The notes below the pieces were generated by a model that searched no databases, was not told the DNA's origin, and worked only from the letters and a program-made list of their open reading frames with translations. Positions 1 to 11,655 of a DNA stretch of 64,000 nt are shown here, one piece after another (positions within the stretch are counted from its first letter, which is position 1; each line of letters opens with the position of its first letter). Both the position numbers and the translations under genes were made by a program. Source of the DNA: Rhizophagus clarus (Eukaryota > Glomeromycota > Glomeromycetes > Glomerales > Glomeraceae); assembly GCA_015698045.1 (NCBI GenBank), contig BLAL01000048.1:62001-126000 (forward strand), given 5' to 3'.

Positions 1-2281
1 TGTACTTACGCAGGATCTTAGTGATTGGATTCGTCTTCATAACGAGGATGGTCTATTCAATCTTAAAAATTTGAAGAGCGTAGTAATCACATTTGACATT
101 TTCCGCGAGTTTTTTTTTGTCGTGCAGATCCAGAATCATGCAAATGAACTCGATTTGCATTACCAAGTTCTTAGCTCTTGCTCCATATGCTACATCATGG
201 ATGCCAAAGGCTAATTTGACTGGCTTCGCTGACCATTTCATCACTGCTGTTTTGAATTATCGTATTGACATGCAAAAAAACCTTACAATTTTAGACATCA
301 TCACAAAATGGAATTAGCTTTTCAACAAAATGAAATACATGTCAATGATTCACATATATAAGAGCAATGATGCTGCAAACTATAAACGTAAAAGAACTTT
401 CATTTAACGTTAATGTTAGTTTGTAGAGGTGCTTAATAACGATCAAATACGGTATGTTGGATTTCTATCTAGCGTAATATTATTGTCTTAAATCAAGCAT
501 CAGAAACTCTTGTGGAACCATTGATCAAAACATAACGATCGAAATCCAAAGAAAAATACCTTTTAACAAAATTAAATTTAATCACCCCCCGAAAACTTGC
601 TCAAGAATGTCTACAAACGATTCTCTGAAGTAGATAGAATAATATCAATATTGTCGATATGTTTACTAATGAAATATTAGAATCTTGTTAATAGACAAAG
701 AATTCGTTGTACACAGGACTTATCTTACCGATATAGCTCTGAAAATAATTCCTTTAACGTAATTTCAGAAAATTAACGAAAAAGTTAATGAAATGACTAC
801 AGAAATTTTGATTTGCCGGAGAATTGCATTTTCGTTATCATACTGATTAAGGAGCTTGATCCGAACCAGTTTTACCTGAACAGAAATAGTTAGTCCAGTA
901 AAGGCTGATCAAAACTAATAAATTAATTAGTTTAAAAGAACTACTAGTAGTGGATCAAGAATCCGGATTTACGAATGACATTAATATAGTTCCATTTATC
1001 CTTATTTTACGTAATAAAAAAGTATTATTAATCAAAATCAAAAATATGAATAAATATTAGGTGGAATGAGATTCAGTATGGGTGGCAACCGGCAAGTATG
1101 GCGAAGTATAGTCATGCTCTTCATTTTAGTGTAAAATCCTATTTGTCACATGTTATTTGTCACATCAATCCCATGGAACTGGCTTAGCTCTTTAATGACA
1201 GCTTTAGGTTTTTAAGTCATATTTATGTTTCCAAATTATTCAAGATTCCGATTTCGTTTTAATAAAGTTGTTATAAGGATCCAGGTTCTTTGTTATTGAA
1301 TTGAATTTACAGTACCAAAAAAAAAAAAATATTATATTATTGTTCATCGACAAAGGAACAATTTGTCTTCTATTTTAAATATAACGTTTGTCTTTTTTTC
1401 TTTTTGAAACATCGCGTGAAACTTTATATAGTGCATACAATGGGCATTTGAAGGCATAAATACGTTGACCTTAAATAGTAAACTATGGAGGGCGTACGGC
1501 GCAGGTGACACAATAACATGCAGCCATTTGTGGCTGTAATCATTATTTTCGTAGCCAATTTTATCCTACATGTAAATTAATTAATTCCTTATTATTATTA
1601 TTTTATAAGGTATTTTTATAAAAATAATAAAAAAGTCTATTATTACGCCCGAATAGTGCCCGAATTAATTTTTTAATTATTCCCTCCATTATTAGAAAAA
1701 ATTTTCTTTTTATGTAGTGCTAAGAAGATCGACAATTGTTTGTGACAAAAAAAACCCCCTCATTTCAGATCAAATGAAATAAATAATTAAGGGAAATAAT
1801 TAGGGTAATAAAGAAGGATGTGGACATTGTTTTCCATAGTTAAGCTGATTACCTTTGTCAATTTAAAATAAGTTAATAAATTATTAGATGAAACAAAAGT
1901 TCTTACATGACCTCCGTATGGTACAAAATTTACCAATTGAATCCTCTAATGGGATGCCAAGCAAAACACTTACTATAAAAGTAAAAGTTGACATATCGAT
2001 ATAGCATATAAAATAGGTTAAAAAGAGATTTGCATGCGTAACATTGGCCGGTACCATCTAAAAAAAGAGCGATCGGCGTCATCCAAAACTACTTTTGAAA
2101 CTAGCCAAGAAATATTATTATTAATAGATAGATATAGTATTCTTATAAAATGCTTTACAATCAAAATTTTTTTTTTTTTGTTTATAAAATTATAAATATC
2201 TCCTAATTTCTCCAATTTTTTTCTAGAAATCTTTTATCCGAATTTATTTTAATATTAATAATTTTTCCCTATTTTGAAACC
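1..2281. other. AT-rich sequence without a supported gene
   Basis: I see no gene here. Short open frames near 53-317 on both strands have no recognisable domain; the minus frame has no ATG at its 5' limit and is stopped after 63 codons. There are scattered homopolymers (A near 1320, T near 2168) and a short hairpin near 1518-1536. The last 60 bases before the protease start are T-rich and may hold its promoter. Confidence 0.5.
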
Positions 2282-3574
2282 ATGGAGTTGACCTTCATGA
2301 AATTTGCTTTCTTCTTCGTCATCTTTTCTGCATTCATTATTCATAATGTAAATGCTAAACCTTTACATTCCATCAAGTTAATCAAAAGAGGTTCTTCCAG
2401 GAATATGGATTCAATGGAATATGCGAAATACTTGAGAGATTCCGCCATGAATAAATATAAATATTCTAAGGAAGTAATGAAAAAAAGTTGTTCAAAAAGT
2501 TCTAACAATAATAAATCATCTTCCAAAAGCAAAAGCAACAAAGGTAATAGCAAAGTATTATCGAAGAATAAGCAAAGTACAATAGATTTAAAAGACATAC
2601 AATTTGATGATGCATATTTCGGAGCGATCACGATCGGCAACCAAAATTTCAACATTCTTATGGACACTGGATCTTCTGATCTCTTTGTTCCTAATACAAA
2701 TTGTACTTCTCCAGCTTGCAGAAATCATAATTCTTTTGATGTGAAAAAGTCAAAAACTTTTAAGAAAGAGGGTAATCCATGGAATGTTACTTTTGGTACT
2801 GGTTCCGCTTCTGGTGTTACTGGAATAGATAATGTCAAAATTGGGGCCTTTACTGCCGAAAATATGATTTTTGGTTTAACAGATAATTTATCTGATGATT
2901 TCATTAATCTTGAATCTGATGGAATTCTTGGTATGGCCTTTGATAGGCTGAATACTTTGGATAATCAAGCTCCGACGTTAATAACAACTTTGATTAATCA
3001 AAAAAAGATTAATCCACTCTTTAGTTTTCATCTTTCTCGAATTTCAAATTTCAATGATCAAGGAACACTTACTATAGGTGGTGTTGATAACACTAAATTT
3101 CAGGGAAAAATTACTTTTAATCCTGTTATCAAGACTTCCATTGTTAATGCAATAGCTTTTTGGTTAATCAATGTAGATGATGCAAGTGTTAATAAAAAAT
3201 CATTAAATTTTAAAGGAAGAAACGCTATTATCGATACTGGTACTTCAACAATTATATTACCTGATAATGATGCTGCGAAAATTCATAGCCAGATTCCAGG
3301 TGCAGTTTTGGATACTAATGCCAATATGTTCGTTATCCCATGCAATACCACTTCCACAGTTGCCTTTAAATTTGGTGGTGTTGATTTTAATATCAATCCA
3401 AAAGATTTACTTCTTGGACCTGTTGATGGACAAAATTGTGTTTCGGCCATTGTTCCTGGATTTAATTTTGATGGAAAAAATCTTACTTGGCTTGTTGGTG
3501 TACCATTTTTAAAGAATGTATATTCTGTATTTAAAGTGGACAATCCTGCTGTTGGATTCGCGCGTAATAAATAA
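2282..3574 (+). CDS. Secreted pepsin-type (A1) aspartic protease
   Basis: This is a 430-residue endopeptidase of family A1, probably secreted. Residues 1-25 form a signal peptide with a hydrophobic core (FFFVIFSAF) ending at VNA; Met6 is an alternative start. Residues 26-105 are a Lys/Ser/Asn-rich propeptide containing a KR site at 35-36. The mature part has both catalytic triplets, DTGSS at 128-132 and DTGTS at 318-322, the FDGILG-like motif (SDGILGMAF, 212-220) and paired cysteines (141/146 and 354/386) that fit the usual disulfides. The flap has FGTGS (171-175) where pepsin and rhizopuspepsin carry Tyr, so the conserved flap Tyr is Phe. Length and colinearity are normal and no intron is needed. 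The family call is secure; the substrate is unknown. Confidence 0.93.
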   Translation: MELTFMKFAFFFVIFSAFIIHNVNAKPLHSIKLIKRGSSRNMDSMEYAKYLRDSAMNKYKYSKEVMKKSCSKSSNNNKSSSKSKSNKGNSKVLSKNKQSTIDLKDIQFDDAYFGAITIGNQNFNILMDTGSSDLFVPNTNCTSPACRNHNSFDVKKSKTFKKEGNPWNVTFGTGSASGVTGIDNVKIGAFTAENMIFGLTDNLSDDFINLESDGILGMAFDRLNTLDNQAPTLITTLINQKKINPLFSFHLSRISNFNDQGTLTIGGVDNTKFQGKITFNPVIKTSIVNAIAFWLINVDDASVNKKSLNFKGRNAIIDTGTSTIILPDNDAAKIHSQIPGAVLDTNANMFVIPCNTTSTVAFKFGGVDFNINPKDLLLGPVDGQNCVSAIVPGFNFDGKNLTWLVGVPFLKNVYSVFKVDNPAVGFARNK

Positions 3575-4529
3575 ATATATGCTAACTAAATCAATATTAG
3601 ATTTTCATCATCATAATAATTCTAATTTGAGTTACTTTAACGTTTATTAGACATAGAAATTTTTTGCATGATGTAATTCTATCGGTAATGTAAATAATAA
3701 TAATAATAAATGAGCTTCACGATAATTTATTGCATTGAAAAAAAAAATTTTTTGTATAAAACAATAATAATAAGAAATAAATAGAGAAAAGTATTTAATG
3801 TATTTCTAATTGATTCAAGGTTTTTTATTGTTCTTTTACATTATTATTATCTCATTTTTTTTTTAAAAAAAATTCTCATCATCTTGACGTCATTTCGAAA
3901 TGGCGTAAATGGCGTTTATTAGACATTTCATAAAAAATCTTCACATATCAATTTACGGCTTGTTTGAAAAAAAAAAAAAACCAGAAAATCAAATTGGTCC
4001 ATCCTAAGTATGAGATTAAAGTTGTCATTTCACAAATGAATACATAATAAAATCATGTGAATTTCTCGTCACTCACATCATTCCTTGGCCGGAATTATGA
4101 CATTTGGTTGGCATTAAGAAATTAAAAGCATGTGAACTTTCATCCACGTGACCTCACATAATTTGTCGATGTCAAATTGTTAATTTCTACAATGCCCGAA
4201 TGCCGGTCAAAAAATCACGTGAAGGTAAAGTAGTTCCAAAATGAAATATTTATTTGTACCGTAAAAAAATTTTTCTCTAGAATACTATAAAGTTTAGAAT
4301 TATAAAGTGTTCAGCAAATTTCCTCCCTCTGGCCTTCCTCAATGTATTGCTTTACGAAAGTATTAATGTAGTAATAACTTTGTTTTTTAAAATTTGTGCA
4401 CTGTATGTTTGTATATTCATTCATAAATAATTTTTTTTAATCATTTGTGCTGTTAGCACTTAAAGCATTTAAAAAGTTCCTAATTAATATTGTTACCTTT
4501 GGTATTTACTGTTAATCAGATTTAGACTT
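3575..4529. other. Intergenic, low complexity
   Basis: No gene is seen. The protease stop is followed within about 10 bases by AAATAAATA, a possible polyadenylation signal. T/A runs lie near 3855-3875, and CACGTG cores at about 4146 and 4213. Two short copies of a GGCGT...TTTATTAGACAT sequence lie near 3640 and 3910. Confidence 0.5.
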
Positions 4530-5390
4530 CGCTGGTAGTGATGCCGACTTAACTGAAAATTAAATGATAAAATAGTTTAAAACATTATGGATTTTAGTTT
4601 CAGCTTTGTTAATATAGTTGTTAAATGACATAATAAACTTTAAGTAATAGCTTGTTAATTTAAAGTTAAAATTAACTTTTATATGTATGAAACGTGTTTA
4701 AACAAATTAATATTTATATATGAAACGTATTTAAATAAACTAAACTTTTATATGTGAATGCATCTAACAATAATATTTTAAAAGTGTTTCGATAGTTTCT
4801 TATAATTTTTCGTTATATCTTTATTTATAATTTACTAAAATGACTGAAGGTACAAATACATTTTTAAACGTGTCACCTCAAGTTGATACCCATTCTGAAG
4901 AATAATGAAAAGCGTAAACGACAAGGAGGTCGACCTAGAGAACAGATTTGGAATTATTATAAGACTAGCGACCCTGATACACATGGATTTCGGAGTGCAA
5001 CTTGTAATTACTGTCCAAAGCACTGGGGCGTGGACCTCCAGGAGAAATGGAAGTACATCTTGTTAATGAATGTTGAAGATGTTAAAAATTACTGGCAAGA
5101 ATCACTTGCAAATAAAGTTAGAAATTATAAAAGGACCGACAATACAAAAGGTCAGTCTGATTATAATGAATCAACTGAACCCTTATCAATATATGAACAA
5201 AATGAAATTGACAAGCAAAAAATTATATTATTTAAAGAACTTTATGTGATAAAATTAAATTGTTATTGTTAAATTTATAGTTAAAAAAAAAAAAGGTAAT
5301 AAAAAAATTCCATATATTATGAACAATTTCAACAATGTGCTTTAACTATAACTCTGTTAGTTAAGTCGGCATTGGTCACTGTGCCCCCAG
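4530..5390 (+). mobile_element. Decayed hAT-family DNA transposon
   Basis: Inverted ends are visible. ATGCCGACTTAACT at 4541-4554 matches, inverted, AGTTAAGTCGGCAT at 5359-5372; the outer parts read CTGGTAGTG and, inverted, CTGGGGGCACAGTG. Flanks TTAGACTT (4522-4529) and TTAGATTT (5391-5398) match at 7 of 8 positions, as expected for an aged 8-bp hAT target duplication. The element is 861 bp, far too short for an active hAT, and carries only the N-terminal BED finger of a transposase. A non-autonomous deletion derivative is the simplest reading. Confidence 0.75.
4840..5272 (+). pseudogene. hAT transposase N-terminal fragment with BED zinc finger, frameshifted
   Basis: The likely original start is ATG 4840 (MTEGTNTFLNV...). 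The frame shifts near 4900 into a basic segment KRKRQGGRPREQIWNYYK, typical of hAT BED-finger N termini, followed by the first Cys pair (CNYC, about 5003-5014). The next stretch reads sensibly only in another frame, where it gives GRGPPGEMEVHLVNEC and supplies the His-x4-Cys half of the finger. A second indel near 5068 returns to the first frame (EDVKNYWQESLANK). The open 129-residue frame therefore exists only because two single-base indels compensate. No catalytic DDE part is present. It lies inside the 4530-5390 element. Confidence 0.75.
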
Positions 5391-7362
5391 TTAGATTTAT
5401 CCTGCAAATGAAAATCAAACTTACCGATAATTACCATACATATCATCCAATCAACAAACGAGTAGGTTTATTGTTTAGCATATCCTAGAAGAAAGTCATC
5501 ATAGTACTAACACATTTTCCCGCCTCTATAAATGTTTCAAAATAAACATATTGTTATATATCGACATTTTGATCTTCAGTATCATAAAAGCAGCACAGTA
5601 AATATAAGATGATCACGTGCCGAATTTAGCGCAGTGTCGTACTGACGCATATGCATTATATGCCGTATTTCCTCCCTTGAAGGCATGTCATATATTTCGT
5701 ACAAAAACAAGAATAATACATACCAAATGCATTTTGCGTCAAAGGGAAATATTGCATTGACTAACTCTGAAACCTGATACTTACAGTTTCTACTCTTTTT
5801 GAATGTATCAAAATCTTCGGAGTACTGTGAAAATCTTCATGATATAACTATCAGTACTATCGTGGACTGTAATTTTGCTGAAAAAATAGCCACTCAAGAA
5901 GAAGTGCTGCAAAAATTAGATAGTATGTATTATCCTTAATAATAAGGGTTCCAGATTTGACCAAATACACAGCAGTCTCTTTATTATTTCTATCAATTTT
6001 TTTTCTCCTTTCCGTAAATTAATTGGGATTATTAAAATTGATAGAATTAAATCTCTGCTCTTCCCAACTTATAAATATACACCAATAATTCTTTTTCCAC
6101 CACTCTCCAAATATATATCTATTTTTCCAAAGCAATTACTACTCTATAATTTGAAAATTCTAGTGCATTAACCAAGGTTGTGCTCCAAAATTTAGGCTAT
6201 TGACATTTTAGGGAAGTGCCTGAACAAGTATGGCTTTTTTACATAAGATCTTTGATCAAGGAAATATGATATCAAATCTTAGACTAACATCGAGATCATT
6301 AATATAAATACCTTCATTGGTTGACAGATGAGGAGGTAGCAACGTACCATAGTATATTGCTATTAAAAATACGAACTTATGCTGTACGTACTTTACTTTG
6401 TCAAGACAGAGCTAAGCTGCTAAGGTTTGAAATATTACGAGATATATCAGTGAGTCTTTGATCTAGTGCAAAGCAAGCAGAGATATAGGTGATCAATACA
6501 GTAATTAATGAGGTTTTCTCTCTTAGCTATTTTTTTTTTTTTCATATTTTTCATATACAGAGCCTGATATATGGTTAGTACAGAAAAGCAACATGCCTTC
6601 GCAAAGTGACATACTGGTACTAAATGCTGTTGACATTATATCAAGCTAACCCCTAATAAGATTCATTCGAAAATACTCATCAGCTGCGGTCGCTATATTA
6701 TAATATGGATATACTCCTTTGAAAGAGGTTCTGAATATTGAATTAATAAGCCAAGTTTTTGTTCAACCTCTCTCCCAAAATTCTTTTTACTCCAATAGTA
6801 CTTTCAAAGAAATCCTTATTATCTTCTCAAATGACTTTTTTAATTCTGTAAAATCATTGGATGATTTAGCAAAATGGTTGTCGACTCCAGAAGCAAAAAT
6901 GATATGACCATTTTATCAAAAATGGTATTGCAGATGGATGATGAATTGCTCAAGTTAATGAAAACCGAATCCGCTCTTATAACAGTGCCATCGATAGTTG
7001 AGCCAACATCTCTACCCTAACGATATGTTATCACTTACCTTTTAGCATTTGACAACTCATACTTGATCAAATCATCATATTTTCTGATATATTTGTAACA
7101 ATTTATATAACAAAGTATAAAAAAATATTTAATATAAAAAGGTATAGGAAAAAAAAACTTAAAAACATTAATCTTATGTTCATTACTAATTGGAAGGAGC
7201 AATTAAAAGTATATATATACATATATTGTGATTTAATCTGAAAATATAAATTAATATTTTATATTTATTCTTATGTACACACTATATAATAACAATAATT
7301 TTGGCTGTCTTGTAAAGTTTTATAAAGAAAAAAAATTATATTTAATTTTATTGTGATATAAG
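5391..7362. other. Long intergenic region, nothing recognised
   Basis: No supported gene. A 62-codon frame at 6719-6907 has no known motif. A CACGTG core lies near 5616. I see no structured RNA or transposon ends that I can defend. Confidence 0.45.
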
Positions 7363-7474
7363 TGTCCGTCATCGAAACGTTCGTCAGCGAAACGTTTGTC
7401 GGTGAAATGACCCTGTCGACGAAACGTGTGTCGGCGAAGTGATTGTCGGTGAAGTAATTGTTGGTGAAATGAAC
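7363..7474. repeat. Degenerate 15-bp tandem repeat (TCGxCGAAAC type)
   Basis: About seven imperfect units of roughly 15 bp follow each other. Read on the minus strand they resemble TTCACCGACAATCAC or TTCGCCGACAAACGT. Because the period is a multiple of three, the minus strand looks open (70 codons, FTDNH-like units), but this is a by-product of the repeat and not a supported gene. Confidence 0.75.
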
Positions 7475-7760
7475 CAGAACCACAAATAGGTAGTTTAGAT
7501 AAGCGAAAAACTTAATATAGAACCATTGTATAGCGTATTATAACTACATGACAAATTTATGTATTTTATTTACTGTATCGATAAAATTCGAGCCTTATTT
7601 CGTATATACAATATTATACTGTAAATATACTTTATTACACAGGCGTCAATTTTGTTAAAATTAGAATTACGCAAAATTGTCTGATCGTGACATTATATCA
7701 TGATTTATATCTTTTAAATTATTCCCACCCTGTATAAAACAGTGTTAAACGCTTAACCTT

Positions 7761-8120
7761 AATGGATTCATTAAGAGAATTAAATACTTCGAAATCGCAA
7801 AGCTTAAGAGTAAGGTTCCCGAACTTAAAAAGAAGTTACTAAGGTTGAGGTTGAAAATGCAGAGTTGAAGCAGTTTATTAAAGAGAATGCAAAGCATGAT
7901 AGTAAGGATGCTAAGCTTAAGGCTGAGATAGCAAGACTAACTGAAGGTATGGTATTAAGGAAACTAAACAATAAAACAAATTACTGAAGTGCATGTTCTA
8001 TTGAAGACATTTCCCCTATGGAAGTAATATCAAAGATATTAGTTATTAATATATCTAGCAACCAGCGTGATAATGTTCCTTCGAGTGTGAATTTTTCAAG
8101 TCTAAAAAAAGCCCGTACAC
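7761..8120 (+). pseudogene. Decayed coiled-coil protein fragment
   Basis: Pieces in different frames join into a heptad-like coil: MDSLRELN, then EIAKLKSKVPELKKK, then after a frameshift near 7835 KVEVENAELKQFIKENAK and DAKLKAEIARLTEG. This Leu/Lys/Glu-rich style is common at the N terminus of large lineage-specific proteins in Rhizophagus. Downstream pieces (SIEDISPMEVISK, SSNQRDNVPSSVNFSSLKK) continue with several stops. It is a broken fragment; the parent protein is not identifiable from what remains. Confidence 0.55.
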
Positions 8121-8898
8121 GATAAATATCCCTAAAATCCTTGATAGCGTCATTGATCAAATAAAACCCTAAAGAAATTCTTACCCAAATTAATGCATCT
8201 TAACAATACTTATATAAACTTGAAAGACCGGATTCTAAAATATTTTGTTAATAATTATCTGATCAGAGAAAAGAACCAGCTCTGAAAAAATCTTACATGC
8301 ATTATTAACCTTCCTTTCTATTTAACTAAATCCGCAATCTGCAAATTCTGAACTAAATAATTCCAATAATTTTACTACCATTTCTTATAAAATAGGATCA
8401 AAATTCTTGCAGATTTCCGAAAACGTTGCAATGCAGTTAGGTTTAAAAATAGATAGAAATAATATAAATGGTCAATGAAGTTAGTATGAAATTTCCACTA
8501 TTATAGGGAGAAATAAATCAGTTACTGCCTCTGTCTTTAGTACTTTTCTGTATATATGAAACAAAATAACTTTATAATTGGAAGCCTGTATTCGGATCTT
8601 AGCCATTTACAGTTACAAAGTAAATGTAAGCAAGAAACTGATCAAAACAACTAATTCAAAACACCGATCGGGTTAATCAAATAAAAAAAATCAACTAAAG
8701 ATTTTCTTAATGAGAAAAATTATATGACCCCAAAAGTTTACATTCAAGTATTCTATTCAAAGGTCAAGTTGAAATCAGTTCGGAAAACTTTCCTGCATTA
8801 TAATTTTTTATCTATAGCTGGAACTATATGAAATTATATTTAGAGAACATTCCTGATATATACGAACTTACACCAAAATCTTGGTATGCGTTGATCGG
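8121..8898. other. Intergenic, degenerate
   Basis: Multiple stops in all frames. Some segments may be further decay of the coiled-coil fragment upstream, but I cannot align them. Confidence 0.4.
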
Positions 8899-9093
8899 TT
8901 ATACTAATTTCGCCCCCCTACTTACATTGATTCTGGCTGGTGAATCGAGTTCGATTGATCAACATCTGGAATTTTTTTTTGATTTGTAATCATTTGTAAT
9001 CATCCAGACCCATGTCTTCCTGCTGTCATTACATGGAATCCGAGCTAATTCTACGTCGGATCCAATGGGAACCTGGGGCGAAAATTAGTATAA
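8899..9093. mobile_element. Candidate MITE, 195 bp, with about 18-bp imperfect TIRs
   Basis: TTATACTAATTTCGCCCC at the left end is matched in inverted orientation by GGGGCGAAAATTAGTATAA at the right end (9075-9093), differing by one T. It has no coding capacity. I find no convincing target duplication (left flank TTGATCGG, right flank TCTGCGCA), so it may be very old or simply a hairpin-forming remnant. Confidence 0.5.
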
Positions 9094-10114
9094 TCTGCGC
9101 ACGAGTATTTCGGACACTGTGTCAATCATCATTCGATTATAACCGGATGTCATGACTTACTCTTAATGCTTTTAAAGGCAACCTTTTTGTTATCCTAGAA
9201 TCAAATGAAGTTAGAATTTTTGATACCCTATGAACTGAAAAACACAGCAAGGAATATTGCATAGCAGGAATTGAGACAACCAGTAGCTTGACGAAGCTTT
9301 ATAGAGGACGTTTTGTAATACTCTAAATATCAAAAAGATTGCCTATATTTTTGTCAGGAGCAAACTTTGTCAACATTTTATCGTTCTCGTTTTTAAATTA
9401 AAATCAGAAAATTGTCTATATTCTGTTGTCGATATGAAGATCGTTAAGTCGTTAACACTGTTAAACACTCTCTAGTTACAAAATGTAGCTTAAGTAATTC
9501 GATTAATTAATGAAAAATATATTTATAAAATCATATAAATTCCAAATATTATGTCCAATTCCATCAAAAATAAAGAAACTAATTTTATCGTCTAATTTTC
9601 AGTGATTTTTAATTTAATTGATCTATTTTAAAAATACATTTATTAACAGCGAGCACTGAACGTTACAATTTTATTAGCTGATCACGTGAGATTCATGATT
9701 CCGATTCCGCGACATTTTTTTTGAATATACGGTGATATTATCGTCACACTATTTGATTTTAATTAAAAATGATTTACGCAGTAATGATATTCTACCAGTA
9801 TATTATTATTGAACTAAAGGATGAAAACATGATGGATGATCATTGTAATATTTTCCATTAAAGGTAGATGCATGGCTATGTGACGTGACACAACACAGTC
9901 AAACGCACCATAACGCATAATCTCACGTGTAACATTATATTGGATATGCAGGTATTGTGGGTGTTGTGTCACTATCAGCCATTTACGCAATCATGTTACC
10001 CCAACCATGTTACCTTAATTCGACAAATTAGTTAAAGTAAATAAATAAAAAATCATTATAAATAAATAAAATGTCGGCGTATTATTTCCGAATTTTCCTT
10101 AATTTTTCTTTTCC
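9094..10114. other. Intergenic upstream of the F-box gene
   Basis: No gene seen. CACGTG cores lie near 9681 and 9924. Repeated short GTGACACAAC-like motifs occur near 9879-9975. Confidence 0.45.
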
Positions 10115-10137
10115 TTTTTTTTTTAAAAAAAAAAAAA
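10115..10137 (+). promoter_or_regulatory. T-run/A-run junction just upstream of a start codon
   Basis: T10 is followed directly by A13, ending 21 bp before the ATG of the F-box gene. The same Tn-An switch occurs at 27382-27402 and 62365-62383, directly against the ATG of two other genes, and at about 32034 before the GATA gene. The position suggests a core-promoter or 5' leader element; this is inference. Confidence 0.45.
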
Positions 10138-10158
10138 GAAAAAAAAATTTTTTTCTTA

Positions 10159-11655
10159 ATGTCTAAACTTACATCAGATTGTCTTTACGAAATTTTTCAA
10201 TATTTAGAAGATAGTACGAAATCTTTACATTCATGTCTTTTGGTTAATAGAATATGGTGCGAAACAAGTGTACCACTTTTATGGAGGGACCCATTTAAAC
10301 CAATTATTTCATATCATAATAAAGAAAAATATTATATTGGAATATTTTGTACGTTATTTTCATGTTTGGATGAAGAAACAAAACAATTTTTATCAATATG
10401 TAATATAAATTCAACAGATTTAACGCAAAAAAGATTATTATTATTTAATAAACCATTATTTAAATATCCAATATATTGTAGATATCTTGACCTTAATAAT
10501 TTAAATATAATTATAAAACAACAATTTAGAAATGAAGAATTTATAACTTTAGTAAAACAAGTTTTCTTAAAAATGATAATATCAAAAAGTAATTCAATTA
10601 AAAAGATTATTATACAAGATGATAATCAACATTCAATTTATCCTATATCAGATTTTCCTGGAGCTGAAAGATCTTTATCACAATTGGTTGAATTACAATG
10701 TGATAGTTGTATTAATTCATTATTTTATTATGAACTTGCAAGATGTTGTAAAAATATTCAAAGATTAATCATCACTTATTGTAGATCTGATAATTTGGGT
10801 TTAATATCTTTGATAAAAGTTCAACGTTCTTTAAAATATTTACGTTGTGTAGCTTATGATAGATTGGGTGGTTTTAATGAAATTGGAAAAGCTTTATCAG
10901 AATATCAATCTAAATCCCTTCTTGAATTGGAATTAATCGAAGATATTTGTATTCCTATTGAATTTATTTCATCTTTTATTAATTTAAAAAAATTAAAAAT
11001 TGATATTTATGGTGATGGTTTAAATCCAAGTGAAATTTATTTTTTGGAAAAGGCGAAATTACCAAAATTGGAATATCTTTCAACTGAAATTGAATTTCCT
11101 AGATTAAATATTATAACTAGATTAATAATGAATACTATGGGAAATCTTAATTATATATATCTTGGTTCTTTTGTACCTGATGAAACTTATCAAGATATTG
11201 AAACTTATCATAAAACTATTTCAAAACACTGTCCAAACCTTGAATACGTTTCAGCTTTTATTTATGAAGATGATGAAAGTACTAATAATAATAGAAAAGA
11301 TTTTTTTGGTTTAGAAGAATTAATTAAATCTTGTAATAAATTAAAAGGTATTATATTTTATACGATAAGAATGGAATCTGAAGGTTTCGATTTTTTTAAT
11401 ATGATAAAAAGATTTGCTTCAAATACTATTTGTGATATTAAAATTATTGGGAGTTGTGAATTAAAATCTTTTTATTTTGAATGGTTCTTAGAAAATTGGA
11501 GATCAAAAGATCCTTTACTTTTTAGTATATCTGATAATATTTATAAAATGTCTAAAACTAAAGATTTAGATGAGGTTAAAGAAAAATTCAAGAAAAGAGG
11601 AATATTAAAAGATCTTATAATTTCTGATGCAATTGAAGATTTTGATACGAATTAA
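10159..11655 (+). CDS. F-box protein with leucine-rich C-terminal part
   Basis: This 498-residue single-exon protein starts with an F-box: LTSDCLYEIFQYL, then SLHSCLLVNRIWCE and PLLWRDPF (residues about 4-46). F-box proteins bind SKP1 and recruit substrates to SCF ubiquitin ligases. After residue 150 the sequence has spaced Leu/Ile segments (LVELQCDSC, LKYLRCVAY, LLELELIEDI, LKKLKIDIY, PKLEYLSTEI) that fit irregular leucine-rich repeats used for substrate binding. The start is the first ATG after a T/A tract. F-box/LRR genes are strongly expanded in Glomeromycotina. The target is unknown. Its neighbours are transposon debris. Confidence 0.9.
   Translation: MSKLTSDCLYEIFQYLEDSTKSLHSCLLVNRIWCETSVPLLWRDPFKPIISYHNKEKYYIGIFCTLFSCLDEETKQFLSICNINSTDLTQKRLLLFNKPLFKYPIYCRYLDLNNLNIIIKQQFRNEEFITLVKQVFLKMIISKSNSIKKIIIQDDNQHSIYPISDFPGAERSLSQLVELQCDSCINSLFYYELARCCKNIQRLIITYCRSDNLGLISLIKVQRSLKYLRCVAYDRLGGFNEIGKALSEYQSKSLLELELIEDICIPIEFISSFINLKKLKIDIYGDGLNPSEIYFLEKAKLPKLEYLSTEIEFPRLNIITRLIMNTMGNLNYIYLGSFVPDETYQDIETYHKTISKHCPNLEYVSAFIYEDDESTNNNRKDFFGLEELIKSCNKLKGIIFYTIRMESEGFDFFNMIKRFASNTICDIKIIGSCELKSFYFEWFLENWRSKDPLLFSISDNIYKMSKTKDLDEVKEKFKKRGILKDLIISDAIEDFDTN

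Noticed and set aside
53..317. Short open frames on both strands at the window start
   Set aside because: No domain, no ATG at the 5' limit of the minus frame, and antisense overlap.
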